The notes beneath the pieces are model-generated. The model was given only the letters and a program-made list of their open reading frames with translations. It searched no databases and was not told where the DNA came from. Both the position numbers and the translations under genes were made by a program. Shown here in pieces: positions 17,455 through 25,194 of a DNA stretch of 64,000 bases (positions are counted from its first letter, which is position 1; each line of letters starts with the position of its first letter). The DNA is taken from contig NZ_JBDFMQ010000001.1 of assembly GCF_047238345.1 (NCBI RefSeq), forward strand, positions 1,860,001-1,924,000, read 5' to 3'. The DNA comes from Shouchella sp047238345 (lineage in GTDB: Bacteria; Bacillota; Bacilli; Bacillales; Bacillaceae_D).

Positions 17455-17486
17455 AAGGCAACCCTTTTTTGTAATTGGGTTGCCTT
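17455..17486 (-). terminator. terminator after ypsC
   Basis: AAGGCAACCC and GGGTTGCCTT form a perfect 10-bp stem, followed on the minus strand by a T run. It ends the ypsC transcript. Confidence 0.9.
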
Positions 17487-17492
17487 CTAACA

Positions 17493-18629
17493 TTAGATAC
17501 GTGGTGGTCTTGGTCCGAAAAATTGATAATAATCGGTTTTAATATTTCCGTTATATAGTTTGCGCTTTTTACTCGCTTTTTTTCCGTATAATGTTTCAAA
17601 ATCTTCATGCGACGTCAATACATAAACGGACCACGTTTCAAACGATTTCATGATTTGACCCATATCTTTGTACATGGCTTCGACTTCTTCTTGTTCACCT
17701 ATCCGCTCTCCATATGGTGGATTTGCAACAAGCACACCGTAACGTCCTCGGTGACTAAAATCACTAATTTGCATTTGTTTAAACGAAATAAGATCGGCAA
17801 AACCTGCTTCTGCAGCATTGTTTTTCGCTAATTCAATCGAGCGGTGATCAATATCTGAACCGACGATATCTAGTTTTTGATCATACTTTGCTAAATCTTC
17901 TACTTCTTGCCGCGCTTTATTCCAATGATCTTCTCCGACCCAGTGCCAGTCTTCCGATACAAAATCACGATTAAATCCAGGAGCAATATTTTGTCCAATA
18001 AGTGCTGCTTCAATTGCCAATGTTCCAGATCCACAAAACGGATCTGCAAATGGTCGATCTACATTCCACGTGGTGAGTTGAACCATCGCAGCCGCTAACG
18101 TTTCTTTTAACGGTGCCTGGTTATGTAACGCTCGATAACCACGTTGATGTAGCCCGACGCCACTTGAATCAATCGTAAGTTGCGCCTGATCTTTCAATAA
18201 CGCGACTTCAATTCGGTATAATGGACCATCTTCATCAAACCATCCACGTTTGTATTGTTTTTTCAAGCTTTCTACAACCGCTTTTTTTACAATAGCTTGG
18301 CAATCGGAAACGCTAAATAATTGTGATTTAACCGAGCGGCCAATTACCGGAAATTCTGCATGTGGTGGTAATAGGTCAGCCCACGGCAACGCTTTTGTTT
18401 TTTCAAACAGCTCATCAAATGTCAATGCTTTAAATGAGCCAACTAAAATTTTTATACGATCTGCAGTTCTTAACCATAAATTTGCGCGGGGAATCGCTTC
18501 AACTGATGATGTAAAGACGACCCTGCCGTTTTCAACCGTTACATCTTCATAACCAAGTGCCTTTACTTCACGGGCACATATCGCTTCTAACCCCATTGTC
18601 GTTGTTGCTATTAACGTGACCTTACTCAT
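17493..18629 (-). CDS. ypsC: THUMP-domain 23S rRNA methyltransferase (RlmL-like, YpsC)
   Basis: 378 residues. The N-terminal 160 residues contain a THUMP RNA-binding domain (VTLIATTTMGLEAICAREV start). The C-terminal Rossmann methyltransferase has the SAM motif ADPFCGSGTLAIEAAL and the catalytic NPPY in LVANPPYGERIG, as in N2-guanine methyltransferases such as RlmL. In B. subtilis ypsC sits beside rnpB, as here. The start at 18629 has AGGGAGG. The exact target base is not provable from the sequence. Confidence 0.93.
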   Translation of the reverse strand: MSKVTLIATTTMGLEAICAREVKALGYEDVTVENGRVVFTSSVEAIPRANLWLRTADRIKILVGSFKALTFDELFEKTKALPWADLLPPHAEFPVIGRSVKSQLFSVSDCQAIVKKAVVESLKKQYKRGWFDEDGPLYRIEVALLKDQAQLTIDSSGVGLHQRGYRALHNQAPLKETLAAAMVQLTTWNVDRPFADPFCGSGTLAIEAALIGQNIAPGFNRDFVSEDWHWVGEDHWNKARQEVEDLAKYDQKLDIVGSDIDHRSIELAKNNAAEAGFADLISFKQMQISDFSHRGRYGVLVANPPYGERIGEQEEVEAMYKDMGQIMKSFETWSVYVLTSHEDFETLYGKKASKKRKLYNGNIKTDYYQFFGPRPPRI

Positions 18630-18641
18630 TCTTATCCTCCC

Positions 18642-18905
18642 TTAGTACCAAATGACGCCACCTTGCGATTCTGCATAAAATGCACCGACAATCGCTACAA
18701 GTCCAAACGCCAAGACAAGTAAAGTGCCCATTTTTTTTGCTGATTCAGAACGATGATAAAGAAATACAGCAAGTGTATAAAATGCGAACACCGTTAATAA
18801 AAAGATTCCTCCTAATCCAAACAAGTAGCCTTGTATGCCGAAACCAATTACGTTTAAAAGAAACAAAACGGCCCCTAGACCGTACATCACTTTTTCTTGT
18901 GTCAT
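18642..18905 (-). CDS. small membrane protein, three segments
   Basis: 87 residues with hydrophobic segments at about 8-25, 28-50 and 60-80 separated by HRSESAKK. I do not recognise a family. It starts at 18905 behind GAGGGAAG and ends 12 bases before ypsC, so the two are probably cotranscribed downstream of the rnpB terminator. Confidence 0.7.
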   Translation of the reverse strand: MTQEKVMYGLGAVLFLLNVIGFGIQGYLFGLGGIFLLTVFAFYTLAVFLYHRSESAKKMGTLLVLAFGLVAIVGAFYAESQGGVIWY

Positions 18906-18955
18906 CTGCTTCCCTCATTTCTGTCTTTTTTGTTAGTGTACCAGAAACAAAATAA

Positions 18956-18977
18956 AAAAACCCTCAAAAGGGTTTTT
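18956..18977 (-). terminator. terminator after rnpB
   Basis: AAAAACCC and GGGTTTTT pair around a 6-base loop, followed on the minus strand by seven T residues and directly downstream of the RNase P RNA 3' end. Confidence 0.9.
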
Positions 18978-18980
18978 ACA

Positions 18981-19395
18981 CGTTTATAAATTCATCATCA
19001 TGTCACTCATAAGCCATGTTCTGTCCTTTTGTACTGCAAACGGTGATGAACCTCGTACTCCAGTAACAATCATCTATCTACGAATTACCGTCCTTATAGT
19101 TCCGTTCAATTTCGGACTACAAAATGCCCCTACCATTGTTTGGGTTTCTCGCTCGTGGGGTTTACCTCGTTCCACTCTACTCGTTTCCAAGCAGACTTCG
19201 TCACTGTGGCACTTTCAAAGAGTGTATCCCATGTCGTTAAACGATTTAGGGAAGCCTCTTGCCGTCAGTTATGCAACTGCCCTAGCTTATTTATTGGCTA
19301 GGCACGATCACTACTGGCTTCGCAGCCAGTGCGAGCATGGACTTTCCTCTACACATTGTGCAGCGATTGTCTCATGACATGACTATTCATAAACG
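18981..19395 (-). ncRNA. rnpB: RNase P RNA, class B
   Basis: The catalytic RNA of RNase P, which matures tRNA 5' ends. On the minus strand the conserved elements appear in order: GTAGAGGAAAGTCCATGCTCGCAC, then AGCTAGGGCAG and CTGACGGCA, GAAAGTGCCACAGTGACGAAG, GTGGAACG-GGTAAACCCC-CGAGCGAGAAACCCAAA, GTAGATAGATGATT, and GAACATGGCTTA near the 3' end. These are the CR I-V regions and the B. subtilis-type P10.1/P12 layout. The P1 helix pairs CGTTTAT...ATGTCA at the 5' end with TGACAT...ATAAACG at the 3' end and sets the ends given, to within a few bases. Length about 415; B. subtilis has 401. Confidence 0.97.
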
Positions 19396-19432
19396 ACTTG
19401 TTCATTATAGCGCAAAATCTTAGATTTTACAA

Positions 19433-19840
19433 TCATTCTTTAAACATGCGTTTTGGTTCTCGAATAGCTAGCCGAGCAAGTTCATCCGCTTTCTTGTTTT
19501 GCTTACTAGGGACCCATTTAATAAAAAATAACTCAAATGAATGGAGCAAGTGCTGAACCTTATTCATATAAGGTTCAAACTGTTTCCGTTTCACGTAGCC
19601 TTTTTCGACAGCTTCACTTACAAGTTTTGAGTCGGTTTGAATGAATAAATGTGATAACTGCTTTTTCTTAGCTAACGATAAAGCAATCACTAATGCTTCA
19701 AATTCAGCCTCATGATTATTTTTTAAACCAATATGATAGCGGTGTTCATCTGTTTGTCCATCATCGTAAACAATCAGTATGCCTACACCTGATGGGCCAG
19801 GATTTCCTGCACTAGCTCCGTCAATTGCTAGACGGTTCAT
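19433..19840 (-). CDS. RNase HI-like protein (YpeP/YpdQ family)
   Basis: 135 residues with the full acidic set of an RNase H fold: Asp in LAIDGASAGNPGPSG, Glu in NNHEAEFEALVIAL, Asp in IQTDSKLV and Asp in NKKADELARLA. This resembles the YpeP/YpdQ RNase HI-like proteins of Bacillus, some of which have lost activity on RNA/DNA hybrids, although here the acidic residues are kept. The ATG overlaps the gpsB stop (ATGA), so it is coupled to gpsB. Confidence 0.88.
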   Translation of the reverse strand: MNRLAIDGASAGNPGPSGVGILIVYDDGQTDEHRYHIGLKNNHEAEFEALVIALSLAKKKQLSHLFIQTDSKLVSEAVEKGYVKRKQFEPYMNKVQHLLHSFELFFIKWVPSKQNKKADELARLAIREPKRMFKE

Positions 19841-20163
19841 TCGTACATTTTGCTTCCAAATACTTTTTTCTCTAAATTTGAAAGTCGTTGTAAAATATCG
19901 TAGTTTGTACTTCCTGCTGATTGTGGTTGTGGTTGTGGCGCACTTTGACTTCTTGATGGCCGATCGCTTTGACGTTTCATTTCTTGTCTTAATTCTTCAT
20001 TTTCTTTTATTAACTGATCGACTTTACGTTGATACGCTTCATAATCTTGGATGACAACATCTAAAAACTTATCAACCTCGTCTTGGTTATACCCTCTCAT
20101 GCCAGTTTTAAAATCTTTATCTAGGATTTCTTTGGCATTTAACTTAATCTCAACTGAACTCAT
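19837..20163 (-). CDS. gpsB: cell division regulator GpsB
   Basis: 108 residues from the ATG at 20163 behind GAGGTG. The N-terminal DivIVA-like membrane-binding region (LNAKEILDKDFKTGMRGYNQDEVDKFLD) leads into a coiled coil, a Ser/Gln/Pro linker at about 70-88, and the conserved C-terminal trimerisation helix (NYDILQRLSNLEKKVFG). GpsB shuttles PBP1 between septum and side wall and stimulates PrkC in B. subtilis. The PBP1 gene itself lies at 54465-57182 in this window. Confidence 0.96.
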   Translation of the reverse strand: MSSVEIKLNAKEILDKDFKTGMRGYNQDEVDKFLDVVIQDYEAYQRKVDQLIKENEELRQEMKRQSDRPSRSQSAPQPQPQSAGSTNYDILQRLSNLEKKVFGSKMYE

Positions 20164-20265
20164 TTCTATCACCTCTTGTTCGATTCCACCTACAGTCTAT
20201 TTTTCCAAAATACTTACGTAAAGTCAATTTAAACAGTACGGTTTTGATATTTTTAAGAAATCTGT

Positions 20266-20805
20266 TTAAAAATCATCAAGTGCTTCTCTTCTTGCTTCTT
20301 CGATTTCTTCTGGAGAAATCATGTAGATAGGCTTGTCCAAAGATCGCGCCACGTTTATGTAATATTTTGGCGACCCTTCCTTTTCTTCTTCATACAAAAC
20401 AAGAACGGCATCTGTCTTTTGAACTAAATATTCATTTTTCACTTTTAACTGTGTCGGATTTTCATAAGGACGTTTTGATATAGAGTCAACGTAATCTGCT
20501 TTTACTAACCGTTCATGGTAGCGTTCCTGTAGACGCTCATTCCACTTAGACTCTTGCTCTTCAAAAGGTGTTAATAGGCCGAGCTGAATGGTTGGGTAGT
20601 CAGATTCCTGTAAATCACTCACTACATCCATTGCCCACTGTTCTACGCCAAGCTGTCCACTTGTAATAAACCACGTTGCCCCTTCTTCAATGAGCGCAAT
20701 AATCCGTTTTTTTAGCACGAGCTTAATCCATTGAACGCCTTCATGTGATTCATTAAAGACGCCAAGCTCATGCATTTTATATCCTGTTACTAGGACAGCA
20801 TTCAT
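20266..20805 (-). CDS. ypsA: YpsA, SLOG-superfamily protein (DUF1273)
   Basis: 179 residues, a full YpsA. The N-terminal VTGYKMHELGVF, the GQLGVEQWAMDVV nucleotide-pocket loop and the PYENPTQLKVKNEYLVQKTDAVLVLYEEE region are family hallmarks. SLOG proteins bind nucleotide ligands, and B. subtilis YpsA affects cell division and FtsZ placement. Its place beside gpsB fits that role. The start at 20805 has AAGGAGG. The gene stands downstream of cotD but a terminator lies between. Confidence 0.93.
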   Translation of the reverse strand: MNAVLVTGYKMHELGVFNESHEGVQWIKLVLKKRIIALIEEGATWFITSGQLGVEQWAMDVVSDLQESDYPTIQLGLLTPFEEQESKWNERLQERYHERLVKADYVDSISKRPYENPTQLKVKNEYLVQKTDAVLVLYEEEKEGSPKYYINVARSLDKPIYMISPEEIEEARREALDDF

Positions 20806-20826
20806 GTTGTTCCTCCTTAATAAAAG

Positions 20827-20850
20827 AGCGAGCCAATTAGCCCGCTCGCT
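20827..20850 (-). terminator. terminator after cotD
   Basis: AGCGAGC and GCTCGCT pair, followed on the minus strand by TCTTTTATT. It lies between cotD and ypsA. Confidence 0.75.
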
Positions 20851-20855
20851 ACTAC

Positions 20856-21332
20856 TTATTTCTTAAAGCCGTTATACGGTGATACATTTGAAGGTTTCAT
20901 ATTGCTCATAGGCGCTGTGTTGTTCGGTTTCATATTGCTCATTGGAGCTGTATTGTTCGGCTTCATGTTGTTCATTGGCGCCATATTGTTTGGCTTCATA
21001 TTAGATGGTGATACATTTGCAGGCATATTATTATTCATCGGCTTTTCACAATACTGCTCGTTCATCACGTGCTCTTGCACGCTATCCGTATGTGGATAAT
21101 GATGAATGTGCTTATAAACATGGTTTTTCACATGAGTTGTGTGAGAAGGATGGATTTCTGGAACAATATACTCTTGCGTACTTTCGACAACATTATGCTG
21201 AGTTGGATGAACAACAGCAGGTAATTCTTGCGAACAAGTTGGCATCGTCATGTTTGGCTTATGGTTGCCACCACACGGGTCACACATAGGTTTTGGTGGG
21301 CAACAATGATGTTGTGGTCTTTTATGAAACAT
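20856..21332 (-). CDS. cotD: inner spore coat protein CotD-like, with tandem-repeat tail
   Basis: 158 residues. The N-terminal half is the CotD pattern: RPQHHCCPPKPMCDPCGG, then VVESTQEYIVPEIHPSHTTHV and the His-rich VKNHVYKHIHHYPHT. The C-terminal 60 residues are repeats of the 11-residue unit NMKPNNTAPMS. CotD is a sigma-K-dependent inner coat protein made in the mother cell. A near-perfect sigma-K promoter lies at 21367-21394. The start at 21332 has AAAGGAGG. B. subtilis CotD is much shorter (about 75 residues), so the tail is an elaboration of this lineage. Confidence 0.9.
   Translation of the reverse strand: MFHKRPQHHCCPPKPMCDPCGGNHKPNMTMPTCSQELPAVVHPTQHNVVESTQEYIVPEIHPSHTTHVKNHVYKHIHHYPHTDSVQEHVMNEQYCEKPMNNNMPANVSPSNMKPNNMAPMNNMKPNNTAPMSNMKPNNTAPMSNMKPSNVSPYNGFKK
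20893..21003 (-). repeat. 33-bp tandem repeat inside cotD
   Basis: Three 33-bp units (20893-20925, 20926-20958, 20959-20991) plus a 12-base partial copy, each encoding NMKPNN-APM-. The units differ by several bases, mostly silent, so the array is not brand new. Confidence 0.9.
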
Positions 21333-21366
21333 AAGTTAAAGTCCTCCTTTAATTTTAAGTCACTAT

Positions 21367-21394
21367 TACCTTATGTTCATACCCACCTAGGTGT
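21367..21394 (-). promoter_or_regulatory. sigma-K promoter of cotD
   Basis: On the minus strand ACA, 16 bases, CATAAGGTA, which matches the sigma-K consensus AC with CATANNNTA exactly in the -10. It lies about 35 bases before the cotD start, and cotD is a known sigma-K gene. Confidence 0.75.
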
Positions 21395-21525
21395 ACTAGT
21401 TGATTGACCCATTTTTTGCGTTAATTTCTTCATCCATTTTAAATTAGCGTGCACGAATGTCGTCGATTCCCTTACTAAATCACACGATTTTAGTCGAGTT
21501 ATGCGCTTCCCCAGGAAATAATTCA

Positions 21526-22752
21526 TTATTTCTTATTCAGTCGCTCCACTCGTTTTATTGCGTCGCTTCGTTCTCGCTCATTTTTTGCAAAAGATAGAGC
21601 AAGATGAGCATAATGAGCCGCTTGATTGATATCTTTCACATAGTGTTCATACATAAGAGCCAGTTCAATGGCGCTTTGCCACCTGAATGGTTCACTCATT
21701 AAACATTCTTTAAAATCGATTGTTGCTTCTTGATAATGTTGGCCTTTTTTTAATCCATATCCCCTCAAATACCGCGCCTCGAGGACCTCATTATGATCAG
21801 TTGTCTCATGATTAATGATGCTCGTAAACATGTCATGTGAAAGTGGATACGCACCATTCGCTTGAGCCCACTTCGCCAACTGCAACCGTTCGTGTAGTGA
21901 CGTCTCTTCTTCCCAATCCGTGATTTTTTCAGTTAAGCGTGCATAAAGCGCGATTAATGACAGCACATCTTTTTCATGATGTTCCAAAATACTTGTGATG
22001 TATTCAAGCTTCTGCTCGCGTACAAAATCAAAATATAATAACGGAATCAAATGAGAAGGCGTATCTTCCGTCCGTTTTATTCCAAGAATCTCATCTTCCA
22101 ACACACCTAATCGGCAAGATGGTAAGTGATGTTTCCATAACCGCCTCGCCGCATGCAACAGATCATAATGTCCAAATTGAGGAAGTTTTGGCACCGTATC
22201 ACGTAAATACGCATGCCTCGTTTTTAAACGAGGCCAGTCAAACGCCTTGCCGTTAAAACTAACTAAATGGTCAAGTTTTCCAACATCATGGAGAAAATAA
22301 TGATATAAAGCAGACTCCGCGTCAGGAGACGGTAAAAAATATTGACGTACAACAACCGCATTTTCTTCAAAACACGCAAAGCCAAGTAAAAACATTTGTG
22401 TCCCCGCACCTGCACTTAAGCCCGTTGTTTCAGTATCAAAGAAAATTAATTTCTTTAACGAAATTCCTTTGCTTGATAATGGGTGAGCAAATGACGTTGA
22501 CTCCCATTTCAGTAAGTCATCTTGATACTCGCGAAACGTTTTTTTACCGTATGTTCGATCAAGAGTATGCTTTGTTTCACGTATGTAGCATACTTGATCC
22601 TCAAAATGATGCGGGATCAATCCAAATTCATGCCAATCGCTTGCACTTTTTTCTACTTTTGTAGCAGTTTTTATTGACTCTCTCTGCGGAGGTTCTTGTT
22701 TCATATGAACTTCCATTCGTTTTAGCTTTGCTTTTAATGACATGTTTATCAC
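21526..22752 (-). CDS. mrfB: MrfB (YprB), DEDD-type exonuclease of mitomycin-adduct repair
   Basis: 408 residues. The RNase H-like exonuclease domain shows Asp-x-Glu in LIFFDTETTGLSAGAG, a second Asp in LVSFNGKAFDWPRLKTR, and the last Asp in HHEKDVLSLIALYARL. A TPR-like C-terminal region follows (QANGAYPLSHDMF, EARYLRGYGLKKG). In B. subtilis MrfA and MrfB act in a UvrABC-independent pathway that removes mitomycin C adducts. It is directly downstream of mrfA. The start may be the GTG at 22752 or the ATG three codons in; the AAAGGG ribosome site is awkwardly placed for both. Confidence 0.92.
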   Translation of the reverse strand: MINMSLKAKLKRMEVHMKQEPPQRESIKTATKVEKSASDWHEFGLIPHHFEDQVCYIRETKHTLDRTYGKKTFREYQDDLLKWESTSFAHPLSSKGISLKKLIFFDTETTGLSAGAGTQMFLLGFACFEENAVVVRQYFLPSPDAESALYHYFLHDVGKLDHLVSFNGKAFDWPRLKTRHAYLRDTVPKLPQFGHYDLLHAARRLWKHHLPSCRLGVLEDEILGIKRTEDTPSHLIPLLYFDFVREQKLEYITSILEHHEKDVLSLIALYARLTEKITDWEEETSLHERLQLAKWAQANGAYPLSHDMFTSIINHETTDHNEVLEARYLRGYGLKKGQHYQEATIDFKECLMSEPFRWQSAIELALMYEHYVKDINQAAHYAHLALSFAKNERERSDAIKRVERLNKK

Positions 22753-22781
22753 GTTCCCTTTTAATACGGTATGTGAAATTA

Positions 22782-25034
22782 TTATACGTTTGTTTTAAGA
22801 CTATGAATAAACTGGCTTAATTTTTTCTTAAACGATGGGTCTTCTTTTACTTCTCCAATGCACGCTGGGCATCCATAAGAACATTGACAGTGTGCGATTA
22901 AATTTTGCATATGGTCCAATACACTGCCCATATGGGAATAAAGCTCTTTTGCTAAACCTATCCCACCAGGATAAGCATCATAAATAAACACAGTTGGCTT
23001 TCCCGTAACATCTGCTTTTACTTGTGGTGTCACGTGAATATCATTGCGTTCACACATCAAATGAAGCGGTGCAACGTGATGGATAAGTGTCGCAAAGCTA
23101 ACAAGAAACGCTTCCGTTGCCTTTCGTTCCATGTTTAAAGAATGGAATGTAAGCCACATACTATTTGTATGCATTTCTTCTTCTGGTAAATGAACCGGTC
23201 CTGAACCGATGTTTTCCATTGTAGCAAGACGGATTTTTTTAAAGATCGTTACTTTTCCTGTAACCATGACATCGCCGTATGACATTGTGACTAGCTCCAG
23301 AGGCTTTTCATTGTCTTCTTCAAGGATCGTTAACGACACGGCTAAATTAGCATCTGTGAAATAATCGACTTTCACTTCGCGGACAAAGGCTTTTTTCTCA
23401 TCCCAATCCAAATATTCGACTTGGAATTGGATTCCTTGATGGAGATAAATCGCTTCGTCATGAAGCAGTGTCATTGCGCTAAATCGATCCATTTCCCCAA
23501 TGACTTTGTGAGCTGTTACATCGCTCTGATCAATAATAACAACATTTTCTTGCGATGCCGACCGTAAACTGATCCCGTGAGCTGGAAAAGCATCGGTCAT
23601 CCAATACCAGCGATCTTTTTTTTGTAAGAGAACTTGTTTTTCTGTTAGATAATCCAAATATTCGTCAACAACTTCTCCTACAAACGTTTCTCCGGTTCGG
23701 AAAGGAAGTTCATAGGCAGCGCATTTAAGGTGATCCAAATAAATAATTAAATTTAGCGGGTTTACTCGTGCTGTTTCAGGACTGCGTTCAAAAAAATACG
23801 CAGGATGGTTCATAATATATTGATCAATAGGCGTGGACGCAGCTACCATGATCACGACCGCTTCATTTTGCCTACGACCAGCTCGTCCCGCTTGCTGCCA
23901 TGCACTCGCAATTGAACCTGGATAGCCAGTTAGAATACAAACTTCTAATTGTCCAATATCTACACCTAATTCAAGGGCATTTGTTGACACAACGCCAATT
24001 ACTTCACCGGAACGTAAGCCTTTTTCAATGTCTCGACGCTGGTTTGGTAAATATCCTCCCCGATAGCCAGCAATCGTTGCTTTTCCGAACCGATGTTTCG
24101 TTAATTGTTGGAGTTTATTCAACATTATCTCAACGCGAACACGGCTTCTTGCAAACAAAATGGTTTGAATGCCTTCTCGTAAAAAACCTTCTGCTAATTC
24201 TTGCGCTGATCGCATCGCACTCTGTCTAATTTGCAACGGTTCATTCACAATAGGAGGATTATAAAAAATAAAATGCTTTTTTCCACTCGGCGCTCCACTT
24301 TCCGTTATTACTTGAAACGGTTCGCGAATTAATGTTTCCGCTAATTCTCTTGGGTTAGCGATTGTAGCCGATGTACATATAAAAGTTGGGTTTGACCCGT
24401 AATAAGCACAAATTCGTTTTAATCGCTCCACGACATTCGCGACGTGGCTACCAAACACACCACGATATGTGTGAAGTTCATCAATGACGATATAGTCTAA
24501 TTGCTCAAAAAAAGCAACCCACTTCGTATGATGAGGTAAAATCGCCGAATGAAGCATGTCAGGATTTGTAATGACGACATTGCCCGCCTCGCGAACGCTG
24601 GTCCGAATTTGCGGTGGCGTGTCGCCATCATACGTATGACATTTTAAATTGATACCAATATCAGCAATCATCTCATTTAATTCCGTCATTTGATCTTGCG
24701 CAAGGGCTTTTGTCGGAAACAAATACAATGCTCGACTTGAAGGATTCTCTACAAACGTTTTTAAGACAGGTAAGTGATAGCATAACGACTTGCCAGATGC
24801 TGTCGGCGTGACGGTTACAAAATGCTTACGCTCATGACCGTAAATAAGAGCCTCTCGTTGATGTGTATATAGTTCACTAATGCCGCGTTTTCGTAGACCG
24901 TGACAAATCCGAATATCAAGCCAGTCTGGAAATGCTTGAGTCCGTGCCTCTTTCGGCTCAATCTCGCGCCAATAGGTGACATTTTGATCTTGTTTTAATT
25001 CTTGTAATTTTTGTTGGAGTGTTTGTTTAAACAT
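22782..25034 (-). CDS. mrfA: MrfA (YprA), DEAD-box helicase of mitomycin-adduct repair
   Basis: 750 residues from the ATG at 25034 (MFKQTLQQKL) with GAGGTGG upstream. Helicase motifs in order: TPTASGKSLCYHLP (Walker A), VITNPDMLH, IVIDELHTYRG (DEVH-type box), CTSATIANP, then VSTNALELGVDIGQL and QQAGRAGRRQ. The C-terminal MrfA zinc cluster CQCSYGCPACIG with four cysteines is intact. MrfA is a 3'-5' helicase working with MrfB on mitomycin C adducts in B. subtilis. A 29-base gap separates it from mrfB; both are probably one operon. Confidence 0.95.
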   Translation of the reverse strand: MFKQTLQQKLQELKQDQNVTYWREIEPKEARTQAFPDWLDIRICHGLRKRGISELYTHQREALIYGHERKHFVTVTPTASGKSLCYHLPVLKTFVENPSSRALYLFPTKALAQDQMTELNEMIADIGINLKCHTYDGDTPPQIRTSVREAGNVVITNPDMLHSAILPHHTKWVAFFEQLDYIVIDELHTYRGVFGSHVANVVERLKRICAYYGSNPTFICTSATIANPRELAETLIREPFQVITESGAPSGKKHFIFYNPPIVNEPLQIRQSAMRSAQELAEGFLREGIQTILFARSRVRVEIMLNKLQQLTKHRFGKATIAGYRGGYLPNQRRDIEKGLRSGEVIGVVSTNALELGVDIGQLEVCILTGYPGSIASAWQQAGRAGRRQNEAVVIMVAASTPIDQYIMNHPAYFFERSPETARVNPLNLIIYLDHLKCAAYELPFRTGETFVGEVVDEYLDYLTEKQVLLQKKDRWYWMTDAFPAHGISLRSASQENVVIIDQSDVTAHKVIGEMDRFSAMTLLHDEAIYLHQGIQFQVEYLDWDEKKAFVREVKVDYFTDANLAVSLTILEEDNEKPLELVTMSYGDVMVTGKVTIFKKIRLATMENIGSGPVHLPEEEMHTNSMWLTFHSLNMERKATEAFLVSFATLIHHVAPLHLMCERNDIHVTPQVKADVTGKPTVFIYDAYPGGIGLAKELYSHMGSVLDHMQNLIAHCQCSYGCPACIGEVKEDPSFKKKLSQFIHSLKTNV

Positions 25035-25194
25035 GATTTCCACCTCAAGAAGGATCTTTCTTCTATTTTAGCGAATGGTTGTTCTGTTGGCTACAATGAA
25101 TTTCATGACACTTTTTGCTAGACTAGTGCCAATCATTGAAATTTAATGTATAATAAAAGATATTTCGATTTACGAAGTTTAGGAGGTAAAAAAG

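Noticed and set aside
18680..19377. Plus-strand frames over rnpB
   Set aside because: The sequence is the RNase P RNA gene on the minus strand.
20902..21099. Plus-strand frame of hydrophobic repeats (MLIGAVLFGF type)
   Set aside because: It is the reverse-strand image of the cotD 33-bp repeats; cotD has the ribosome site and sigma-K promoter.
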